In this document: positions 9,546 through 17,062 of the stretch, one piece after another
Layout of the letters: each line of letters opens with the position of its first letter
Position numbering within the stretch: the first letter of the stretch is position 1
NCBI GenBank assembly: GCA_963662865.1
Contig: OY759969.1
Location: forward strand, 372,001-436,000
From: JAJDYQ01 sp963662865
Lineage (GTDB): Bacteria > Pseudomonadota > Gammaproteobacteria > JAJDYQ01
Reading direction: 5' to 3'
Length of the DNA: 64,000 bases
Notes under the pieces: generated by a model
The model's database searches: none
What the model was told of the DNA's origin: nothing
Seen by the model: only the letters and a program-made list of their open reading frames with translations
Program-made: the position numbers and the translations under genes

Positions 9546-10930
9546 AATCTATCGATAAAATACATTTTGTGGGTATAGGTGGTATCGGTATGTGTGGTAT
9601 AGCGGAAGTCATGTTAAATCAGGGTTATGAAGTATCTGGATCTGATGTGACAGAAAATGATAATGTGCAGCGCTTGCAGAGCCTCGGAGCACAAATTTGT
9701 ATTGGTCACTCTGCTGATAACATTAAAGGTGCTGATGTTCTTGTAAGATCAAGCGCGATTAATCAAGACAATTCAGAAATTATAAAAGCTGTTTCTGATG
9801 ATATTCCTATTGTGCCAAGAGCTGAAATGCTTTCTGAGCTGATGAGAATGAAGCACGGTATCGCCGTATCTGGCACACATGGAAAAACTACCACAACCAG
9901 CATAATAGCCAGCATGTTGGATGAAGCAGATCTAAGCCCTACCTATGTTATTGGTGGTCGGTTGTTGCATAATGATATGAATGCCAGGCTCGGTAGTAGC
10001 GAATATTTTGTGGCAGAAGCCGATGAAAGTGATGGCTCCTTTCTATTGTTTCATCCCGTACTTTCAGTGGTTACCAATATAGATAACGATCATCTGGGTT
10101 TTTACCGGAATGATATGAATGAGTTGATAGAAGAATTTAAGCAGTTTATTACCGATATTCCGTTCTATGGCTGCGCCATTCTTTGTATGGACGATGAGCA
10201 TATTGTCAATTTATTGCCTGATATACATCGTCGTGTAACCACTTATGGATTTCATGAACAGGCGACATTGCAATGTATTTCTATGAGGCAAGATGCCAAA
10301 GGTGTTGAGATGCATGTAAAAAGTGAAAAGTTTGACCTGAACGATATTGTCAAGATACGTTTATTTGGTCGACATAATGTTTTGAACGCTTTAGCAAGTA
10401 TTTGCGTCGGCCTGGAAGTAGGATTAACCATGGATAGAATAAAATCTGCGTTAGGAAATTTTATGGGAATAGCTCGAAGATTTAACGTATATTCTATCAC
10501 TTTGTCTGATTCTCGATTTGTTTCGATCATAGATGATTATGGACATCATCCCACAGAAATTCGAAGCGTATTGGAAACCGTATCGGAAGTATTTGAAGGG
10601 CGACGTGTATTATTTGTTTTTGAACCTCATCGTTATAGCCGTGTGAAATCGCTATTCGATGGCTTTGTGGAATCAATGCTAAAAGCAGATTATCAATTGA
10701 TTTTACCGATTTATGCCGCTGGTGAAAACGATACTTTAAGCATGTCGTCTGCCACTTTGTGTGATTCATTGCGCAGCATGGGAGCGCGAAATGCGCACTC
10801 TGTTGCAGATACTGGCGCATTACTTGAAGTACTGGATCGTGTGGCAGAAGATGGCGATGTCATATTATTTATGGGAGCTGGAAGTATAGGAAAACTTGTG
10901 AAGCTGTATGTGAGCAGGATGACCTCATGA
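9542..10930 (+). CDS. murC: UDP-N-acetylmuramate:L-alanine ligase MurC
   Basis: MurC adds L-alanine to UDP-MurNAc, the first stem-peptide step. The 462-residue protein begins with the glycine-rich FVGIGGIGMCGIAE block, has the ATP loop SGTHGKTTTTS (Lys115), the EADESDGSF strand and the DDYGHHPTEI motif specific to MurC. It overlaps both ftsW and ddl by four bases. In several gammaproteobacteria murG precedes and murB follows it; neither is present. Expression is presumably from the shared upstream dcw transcript since no spacer exists for a promoter. Confidence 0.97.
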   Translation: MKSIDKIHFVGIGGIGMCGIAEVMLNQGYEVSGSDVTENDNVQRLQSLGAQICIGHSADNIKGADVLVRSSAINQDNSEIIKAVSDDIPIVPRAEMLSELMRMKHGIAVSGTHGKTTTTSIIASMLDEADLSPTYVIGGRLLHNDMNARLGSSEYFVAEADESDGSFLLFHPVLSVVTNIDNDHLGFYRNDMNELIEEFKQFITDIPFYGCAILCMDDEHIVNLLPDIHRRVTTYGFHEQATLQCISMRQDAKGVEMHVKSEKFDLNDIVKIRLFGRHNVLNALASICVGLEVGLTMDRIKSALGNFMGIARRFNVYSITLSDSRFVSIIDDYGHHPTEIRSVLETVSEVFEGRRVLFVFEPHRYSRVKSLFDGFVESMLKADYQLILPIYAAGENDTLSMSSATLCDSLRSMGARNAHSVADTGALLEVLDRVAEDGDVILFMGAGSIGKLVKLYVSRMTS

Positions 10931-11832
10931 GAGATATTTCGGAACATGGTCACATTGGTGTTTTTTGCGGTGGAAGTTCACATGAAAGAGAAATTTCATT
11001 GCAATCCGGTCAAGCTATTTATTCTGCGCTTCAATCAAAAGGAGCGAATGTAAGTCTGATTGATACAGTAAAAGCCAGTATTGATTTTTTAACTTATGAC
11101 CGTGCATTTATTGTCTTACATGGTCGTGATGGTGAAGATGGAAAATTTCAGGCAGTTCTGGAGTTTGCAGGGCTTCCATACACTGGTAGTAACGTCGCAT
11201 CCTCTTCTTTGTCTATGAATAAATGGCATACAAAGGCTGTCTGGCAAAGTGCAGGTATCTCGACACCATCGTATTCGATTGTTGGTGGAGGATTTGGTCT
11301 TGATCTTCGTGATATGTCTTTCCCTGTTTATGTTAAACCTATAAATGAGGGATCCAGTATCGGCATCACTCGTGTGAGTCATTCTGATTTGCTTCAGTCG
11401 GCAATAGAAAAGGCAAGTGCCTATGATGAATATGTCATTATAGAACAGGCTATTGATGGAAAAGAATATACGTATTCCTATATTTCCGGGCAATCAGAAT
11501 TTCCCTTGATTTGTCTTGAACCTAAAACTGAATTTTATGATTACGAAGCAAAGTATTTGCGTGATGATACTGACTACATAGTCGATCCGAAGCTTAATGA
11601 AAGTCGCCGTCGTCGCTATATGGAACAAGCCAGGGCAGCGTATGCGATATTAGGGTTGTCCGGATGGGGGCGTGTCGATTTTATGGTCGACAAACAAGGA
11701 AATGCCTGGTTTATTGAAGTGAATAGCGTACCAGGTATGACAGATCACAGCCTCATACCGAAAGCAGCTGCAGCAATCGGTCTTGATTTTCCTGGTGTAT
11801 GTTTGGCTATCCTGGAGAGTTCTTATGAATAG
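10927..11832 (+). CDS. ddl: D-alanine:D-alanine ligase
   Basis: This ATP-grasp enzyme makes the D-Ala-D-Ala dipeptide used by MurF. At 301 residues it matches the DdlB length (306 in E. coli). Visible ATP-grasp elements include the VKPINEGSSIG glycine-rich loop, the EQAIDGKEYTYS strand and the Mg-binding IEVNSVPGMT segment near the C-terminus. The N-terminal CGGSSHEREISLQSG block is typical of Ddl. The start overlaps murC by four bases, and the ftsQ ATG lies inside its last codons. Confidence 0.97.
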   Translation: MRDISEHGHIGVFCGGSSHEREISLQSGQAIYSALQSKGANVSLIDTVKASIDFLTYDRAFIVLHGRDGEDGKFQAVLEFAGLPYTGSNVASSSLSMNKWHTKAVWQSAGISTPSYSIVGGGFGLDLRDMSFPVYVKPINEGSSIGITRVSHSDLLQSAIEKASAYDEYVIIEQAIDGKEYTYSYISGQSEFPLICLEPKTEFYDYEAKYLRDDTDYIVDPKLNESRRRRYMEQARAAYAILGLSGWGRVDFMVDKQGNAWFIEVNSVPGMTDHSLIPKAAAAIGLDFPGVCLAILESSYE

Positions 11833-12517
11833 GGCTATTGCCACTCGTGCGGCCGGATTTTTATTGACGCTTGGCTTTGTTTTCATTGTGATCTATCAGG
11901 GTTTTGGGTCGCACAGAGAGGAAAGCTACCAAATAAGCATGACGGGTATTTTTGTATTGGTGGATCAGAAAGCTTTATTAAAGCGTATTAATGATCTATC
12001 TGAGATTGTGGGAAACAGGCAATTATTTTTAAATCGGCTTGAGAAATTATTGACTTCGGAACCATATATTCAATCATCCACCGTGCGCTATACCTGGCCG
12101 AACGAAGTTATCATCGACATACAGGAGATTGTTCCTAAAGTGCTTATAAGAGGGCATGGATTTCTGTCCTCTGACTGCATGATTATAGGATATAAGGATA
12201 CGAATTTTGAAAATGTGCATTTTTTTGATTTGGAGAAATCTGATTTGAATGAATTTATCTGTCAGCAAGTCATTCAAATTCAGCCTTATTTAACCAGTGA
12301 AATTAAACTTATTACTCTATTAAGCAATGGCGATTATCGACTGATAATTAATGATATTATATATGTTATTAACAATGATCTTGATAAAATGTTTACTAAA
12401 GTCTGGAGTATTCATCACGGCTTGCGGAGAAAAGGTTTAGTTAGTTCACTAATCGTCGATCTTAGGTATTTGTCTGGATTTACGATCAAGTCAGTTGCAA
12501 CACTATCAATACCATGA
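11825..12517 (+). CDS. ftsQ: Cell division protein FtsQ
   Basis: FtsQ is a bitopic inner-membrane protein that recruits FtsL and FtsB to the divisome through periplasmic POTRA and beta domains. I place the start at the ATG at 11825, with GGAGAG about five bases upstream and a normal N-terminus: a short cytoplasmic stretch, then a membrane segment near residues 9-27. The product is 230 residues, shorter than the 276 of E. coli. The POTRA-type segment follows the membrane helix, and a TVRYTWPNEVIIDI stretch is characteristic of FtsQ. The sequence is AT-rich. It overlaps ddl at its start and ftsA by four bases. Confidence 0.92.
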   Translation: MNRAIATRAAGFLLTLGFVFIVIYQGFGSHREESYQISMTGIFVLVDQKALLKRINDLSEIVGNRQLFLNRLEKLLTSEPYIQSSTVRYTWPNEVIIDIQEIVPKVLIRGHGFLSSDCMIIGYKDTNFENVHFFDLEKSDLNEFICQQVIQIQPYLTSEIKLITLLSNGDYRLIINDIIYVINNDLDKMFTKVWSIHHGLRRKGLVSSLIVDLRYLSGFTIKSVATLSIP

Positions 12518-13734
12518 AGAGTAACGAGCGAATATTAGTTGGTTTGGATATTGGAACCTCCAAAGCGGCCACTATTGTAGGTGTTGCTGATGAGCAGAGT
12601 GAAATAGAAATTATCGGCATCGGCATCAGTGAGTGCTCCGGCTTGAAAAAAGGCGTTGTAATTGACATTGAATCCACTGTTCAATCAATTCAACGTTCAA
12701 TACAGGAAGCGGAGTTGATGACCGGTTATCAAATCAGTTCAGTTGTTGTCGGTGTCGCAGGTACTCATATTAGCAGCCTGAATTCGCATGGTATTGTGGG
12801 CATACGTGATAAAGAAGTGACGCAGCTTGATATTGATCGAGTCATCGAAGCTGCGGGAGCAGTTGCGATACCCGCAGATCAGCGCATATTACATATTATT
12901 CCTCAGGAATACTTGATTGATGATTATGCTGGGGTTCAGCAGCCATTAGGAATGTCGGGAGTGCGACTAGAAGCCAAGGTTCATATCGTAACCTGTGCGG
13001 ATAGTGCCGTGCAGAATATTACGAAATGCGTGATGAGATGTGGTTTGCAGGTCGATAGTATAGTGCTTGGACAACTTGCATCCGGTTATGCTGCCTTATC
13101 GAAGGATGAAAAGGAATTGGGCGTTTGTCTGGTGGATATTGGCGCTGGAACCACAGATATCTCTGTTTATACACAGGGTGCTATTTGTCATACCTCTGTT
13201 ATTCCGATTGCAGGAGATCAGGTTACCAATGATATTGCGGTTGCTATTCGTACTCCGACGCAAAATGCTGAAGAGATAAAAATTTGCTACGGATGTGCCA
13301 TGGGACAAATGATTGGCAATGATGAATCATTTGAGGTGACTTCTGTTAGTGATCGTGGTGCCATGAAAATGAATCGCCAGACCCTGGCAGAAGTAATACA
13401 GCCTCGTTATGAGGAGTTGTTAAGCTTGGTAATGGCGGAGATTCGCAGAGGCGGATATGATGGATCGATCCCCGCTGGAGTGGTGCTCACGGGAGGATTT
13501 TCCCGCATGGAAGGCGTTGTGGAACTTGCCGAAGAAATCTTTCATGCGCCGGTCAGAATCGGCGTCCCAAAGAATATTTCAGGCCTGCACGATATTGTTA
13601 GAAATCCGATTTATTCAACAACAGTAGGTCTGGTTCAAGCTGGACTTTCCAGCTATAGCGACTATATGAGTCGGTCAGGTGGTAAACGGTGGTGGAAAAG
13701 GCTGAAAAGCCTGTTCGTAGGTGAACTAACTTAA
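12514..13734 (+). CDS. ftsA: Cell division protein FtsA
   Basis: FtsA is the actin-like protein that tethers FtsZ filaments to the inner membrane and links them to the divisome. The 406-residue protein has the phosphate-1 loop GLDIGTSK near residue 9, phosphate-2 CLVDIGAGTTD, an adenosine motif VVLTGGFSRMEG, and the FtsA-specific 1C subdomain. The last residues, rich in Trp, Lys, Arg and Leu (KRWWKRLKSLF), form the conserved amphipathic membrane-targeting helix. It overlaps ftsQ and precedes ftsZ by 29 bases. Confidence 0.97.
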   Translation: MKSNERILVGLDIGTSKAATIVGVADEQSEIEIIGIGISECSGLKKGVVIDIESTVQSIQRSIQEAELMTGYQISSVVVGVAGTHISSLNSHGIVGIRDKEVTQLDIDRVIEAAGAVAIPADQRILHIIPQEYLIDDYAGVQQPLGMSGVRLEAKVHIVTCADSAVQNITKCVMRCGLQVDSIVLGQLASGYAALSKDEKELGVCLVDIGAGTTDISVYTQGAICHTSVIPIAGDQVTNDIAVAIRTPTQNAEEIKICYGCAMGQMIGNDESFEVTSVSDRGAMKMNRQTLAEVIQPRYEELLSLVMAEIRRGGYDGSIPAGVVLTGGFSRMEGVVELAEEIFHAPVRIGVPKNISGLHDIVRNPIYSTTVGLVQAGLSSYSDYMSRSGGKRWWKRLKSLFVGELT

Positions 13735-13763
13735 TTAATTGTTAAACAGCACGGAGATTAGCA

Positions 13764-14945
13764 ATGTTTAAACCATTAGATTCTTACAGTCAGAATGCGG
13801 TAATAAAGGTTATTGGCGTTGGCGGCGGTGGAGGTAATGCCGTTCAGCATATGACGACGGCCAATATTGAAGGGGTTGATTTTATTTGTGCTAATACTGA
13901 TGCACAGTCCTTAAAAAGTGTCGAGGCGAAAACTGTTTTGCAGTTAGGCGAAAAAACAACAAAGGGTCTGGGTGCCGGTGCGAACCCTGAGATTGGTATG
14001 CAGGCCGCATTGGATGATGTGGACCGTATCAAAGAGGCTATAGAAGGTAGTGATATGTTATTTATCACGGCTGGAATGGGAGGTGGGACGGGTACGGGTG
14101 CGGCGCCCGTGGTTGCACAAACTGCCAGGGAAATGGGTATCTTAACGGTAGCTGTCGTTACCAAACCTTTTTGTTTTGAAGGTAATAAGCGTATGAATAT
14201 CGCAGAGAGTGGTATCAGGGCGCTGGAAGAGCATGTTGATTCCTTGATTATTATTCCTAACGAAAAGCTTGTGCCTGTCCTCGGCGAAGATACAACCTTG
14301 TTGGATGCGTTCAAGGCGGCCAATGATATCCTTCTTGGAGCCGTTCAGGGGATCGCGGAACTGATTACCCGCCAGGGTCTTATTAATGTCGATTTTGCCG
14401 ACGTACGTACTGTCATGTCTGAGATGGGGATGGCGATGATAGGGAGCTCCAGCGCGAGAGGTCAGGACCGTGCGAGACAGGCTGCGGAATCAGCTATTTC
14501 CAGCCCATTACTTGAAGATATTGATCTTTCGAATGTGGGTGGCATTCTGGTCAATGTGACTGCAGATCTTGATTTATCACTTGGTGAGTTTCGTGAGGTA
14601 GGTTCCACCATCAAGGAATTCGCTTCCGAAAATGCCACGGTGATTGTCGGCACGGTGTTTGAACCTGAAATGGGTGATGAATTGCGCGTTACAGTGGTTG
14701 CGACGGGTATTGGAGAAGGTGCCAGAGAAACCGGTCAGGATGAAAGTATCCGGCTGATTTATCGGCATAATGAGGAAAATGTTACTTCAGAACCTATGCC
14801 TCCGGCGCCGATTCGGGCAGCAGATGACCATGAAGCAACAGAACAGACCGCAGCCATGAGTAAGGCTGGTGCTGCTCCTGAAACACAGGAGCAAGATTTT
14901 ATTTATCTGGATATTCCGGCGTTCCTTCGCAAGCAAGCAGATTAG
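13764..14945 (+). CDS. ftsZ: Tubulin-like cell division GTPase FtsZ
   Basis: FtsZ polymerises into the cytokinetic Z-ring. The 393-residue protein has the tubulin signature GGGTGTG at residues 106-112, the T7 synergy loop NVDFADVRTVM, a variable linker rich in Ala, Glu and Pro, and the C-terminal conserved peptide ending YLDIPAFLRKQAD that binds FtsA, ZipA and ZapD; a zapD gene lies about 5 kb downstream. A ribosome-binding sequence (CGGAG) lies upstream of the ATG. After the stop there is a 159-base spacer before lpxC, the first real gap in the cluster. Confidence 0.98.
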   Translation: MFKPLDSYSQNAVIKVIGVGGGGGNAVQHMTTANIEGVDFICANTDAQSLKSVEAKTVLQLGEKTTKGLGAGANPEIGMQAALDDVDRIKEAIEGSDMLFITAGMGGGTGTGAAPVVAQTAREMGILTVAVVTKPFCFEGNKRMNIAESGIRALEEHVDSLIIIPNEKLVPVLGEDTTLLDAFKAANDILLGAVQGIAELITRQGLINVDFADVRTVMSEMGMAMIGSSSARGQDRARQAAESAISSPLLEDIDLSNVGGILVNVTADLDLSLGEFREVGSTIKEFASENATVIVGTVFEPEMGDELRVTVVATGIGEGARETGQDESIRLIYRHNEENVTSEPMPPAPIRAADDHEATEQTAAMSKAGAAPETQEQDFIYLDIPAFLRKQAD

Positions 14946-14998
14946 TGTTACAGTTGCATGAAAACTGACTGTGCTTTTGCTTAGGAAAATAGCGTTGG

Positions 14999-15028
14999 TT
15001 TGGATATGGTAAAAGAGTGTCCTATAAT
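14999..15028 (+). promoter_or_regulatory. Candidate sigma-70 promoter for lpxC
   Basis: The ftsZ-lpxC spacer contains a perfect -10 hexamer TATAAT at 15023-15028. The best -35 match is weak (TTGGAT at 15000-15005, spacer 17; or TTTGGA at 14999-15004, spacer 18). It lies about 75 bases before the lpxC start. This is a sequence match only. Confidence 0.45.
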
Positions 15029-15104
15029 GAATGTAAGGGGCTTAACTTTCTAATAGATAAAGTCGAAAATAGCGCATAACTTACTGATTAATATAATTTT
15101 ATTT

Positions 15105-16022
15105 ATGATAAGGCAAAGAACCTTAAAAAATATAATTCGAGCAACTGGGGTGGGTTTACATACCGGTCAGAAGGTTTATCTGACTCTGCGGCCTGCTGCT
15201 GTGGATACGGGCATTATTTTCAGACGTATTGATGTCGATGGTAATGTCGAGATTAAAGCGGCACCGACTAATGTGGGAGATACCCGGCTGGCTACAACTC
15301 TATGTAGAGGTAATGTTCGAATCTCGACTGTGGAGCACCTTCTATCGGCTTTTGCCGGTTTGGGGATAGATAATGCCTATGTTGATCTAAGTGCCTCTGA
15401 AGTACCTATCATGGACGGCAGTGCCGGGCCTTTTGTCTTTCTGATTCAGTCTGCTGGCATTGAGGAGCAAACCGCCCCCAAACGATTTATACGGATTAAA
15501 AAAAGTGTTCGTGTTGAACAGAATGATAAATGGGCGGAGTTTTATCCATTTGATGGTTTTAAGGTGGGATTTACAATTGATTTTGACCATCCATTGTTTG
15601 CCGCAAGTCAGCAGACTGCTGAATTGGATTTCTCAACAACCTCGTTTGTAAAAGAAGTTAGTCGAGCTAGAACCTTTGGTTTCATGAAAGATATTGAGCA
15701 ATTACGCGAAAAACAGTTGGCGTTGGGAGGCAGCATAGATAACGCGATTATTCTCGACGATTACCGTATCCTTAATGAGGATGGTCTGCGTTATTCCGAT
15801 GAGTTTGTTAAACACAAGGTACTGGATGCAATTGGAGATTTGTATTTGTTAGGTAAAAGTCTTGTTGGGGGATTTAAGGGATATCGTTCCGGTCATGCAT
15901 TAAACAATCTGCTGCTCAGAGAGTTACTGTATCAGGAGGATGCCTGGGAGGAAATCTGTTTTGACGATCAAGAGACGGCGCCGGTATCATATCTACAGCC
16001 GTCATATGTCGGGGCCGGATAA
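15105..16022 (+). CDS. lpxC: UDP-3-O-acyl-N-acetylglucosamine deacetylase LpxC
   Basis: LpxC is the zinc amidase that performs the committed step of lipid A synthesis in the cytoplasm. The 305-residue length is identical to E. coli. The zinc ligands are at the expected places, His78, His237 and Asp241, and the catalytic His at 264 in the YRSGHALNN segment. Terminal position in the dcw cluster is the standard gammaproteobacterial arrangement. The ATG was chosen because the MIRQRTLKN start matches the family. A likely promoter lies in the upstream spacer. Confidence 0.97.
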   Translation: MIRQRTLKNIIRATGVGLHTGQKVYLTLRPAAVDTGIIFRRIDVDGNVEIKAAPTNVGDTRLATTLCRGNVRISTVEHLLSAFAGLGIDNAYVDLSASEVPIMDGSAGPFVFLIQSAGIEEQTAPKRFIRIKKSVRVEQNDKWAEFYPFDGFKVGFTIDFDHPLFAASQQTAELDFSTTSFVKEVSRARTFGFMKDIEQLREKQLALGGSIDNAIILDDYRILNEDGLRYSDEFVKHKVLDAIGDLYLLGKSLVGGFKGYRSGHALNNLLLRELLYQEDAWEEICFDDQETAPVSYLQPSYVGAG

Positions 16023-16068
16023 TTGGTTCGGTCGCTGGCGGATACTGGATAATAATGAGCTGCATCCT

Positions 16069-16989
16069 ATGAATCTACTGATAATGAGTGGGCGTCGCGG
16101 GTTGCGGTCATATGATCTATCCAGACCGCTCCTGTATCTTATTCTCCCTGTAATAGCTACTGTGCTTTGCACGGTTTTTGTGGCTTTGGGTTATCAGCTA
16201 GGAAAAATTTCCGTTGACGAAGAACAGAATGTTAATCGGTGGGTCAGCTCTTTTGAGCAGGACCGAGAAGATGTTCAACGCATACTACAGCAGACATCAG
16301 ATGATTTAAATGCTTTGGCACTTAGTCTCGGGCAGATGGAAGCTCGTTCCTTAAGGCTTGATGCACTGGGTAGTCGTCTGGCTAAAATGGCCGGGCTTGG
16401 CGAAGATGAGTTTGATTTCAATAGCGAGCCACCCGTTGGTGGGCCGGCTGAACCGATTGTTATGTCAAGCCAGTTACCCGGGTTGCTGGAGCGATTTACT
16501 GATTTGCAGAGACAGATAGACGACAGGCGGTACAAGTTCCAGATACTGGAATCTATTATGATGGATATGGAATTGATGAGGCAGACTTTGCCGGAAGGCA
16601 GGCCCATAGAAAAAGGCTGGCTATCTTCTAAATACGGTTACCGGATTGATCCCTTTACCGGCAGACGTGGTTGGCACGCCGGAGTTGATTTTGCCGGAAA
16701 GCACGGTTCTGATGTTATTTCCGTTGCTTCCGGTGTTGTTACGTATTCCGGGCATAAGGGCAGCTTCGGTCAGCTGGTTGAGATCAGCCACAGTAATGGA
16801 TACGTGACGCGGTATGCCCATAATTCAGAAAATCTGGTCAGTGTCGGTGATGTTGTAGAACGAGGTGATGTGATCGCCAAGATGGGTTCCAGCGGTCGTT
16901 CAACGGGTTCTCATGTGCATTTTGAAGTTCTCCATGAGGGTAAGGTGCTTAATCCGCAAAAATATATCAATCGCGTATCCCAGCATTAA
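16069..16989 (+). CDS. M23 family (LytM-type) metallopeptidase, membrane anchored
   Basis: This is a periplasmic zinc peptidase of the M23 family, either an endopeptidase that cuts peptidoglycan cross-links or a regulator of amidases. Using the ATG at 16069 gives 306 residues: a short cytoplasmic stretch, a membrane segment at about 21-41, a helical/coiled segment to about 175, and a C-terminal LytM domain. The zinc-binding motifs are intact (His203 and Asp207 in WHAGVDF; His282 and His284 in SHVHFE), so it should be enzymatically active rather than a degenerate EnvC/NlpD-like activator. The frame is open upstream into lpxC, so ATGs at 16006 and 16084 are alternatives. An M23 gene between lpxC and secA recurs in gammaproteobacteria. 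Confidence 0.9.
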   Translation: MNLLIMSGRRGLRSYDLSRPLLYLILPVIATVLCTVFVALGYQLGKISVDEEQNVNRWVSSFEQDREDVQRILQQTSDDLNALALSLGQMEARSLRLDALGSRLAKMAGLGEDEFDFNSEPPVGGPAEPIVMSSQLPGLLERFTDLQRQIDDRRYKFQILESIMMDMELMRQTLPEGRPIEKGWLSSKYGYRIDPFTGRRGWHAGVDFAGKHGSDVISVASGVVTYSGHKGSFGQLVEISHSNGYVTRYAHNSENLVSVGDVVERGDVIAKMGSSGRSTGSHVHFEVLHEGKVLNPQKYINRVSQH

Positions 16990-17062
16990 TCTGATTTCCC
17001 CCTGCAGTATCCTGAACTCTGTTATTTCCTCCAGCCCAGCCAGTCTTTAATTAGCTCTGCCT

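Noticed and set aside
13844..14323. 159-codon open frame antisense to ftsZ
   Set aside because: It is the shadow of a strongly biased coding sequence; no start context or recognisable protein.
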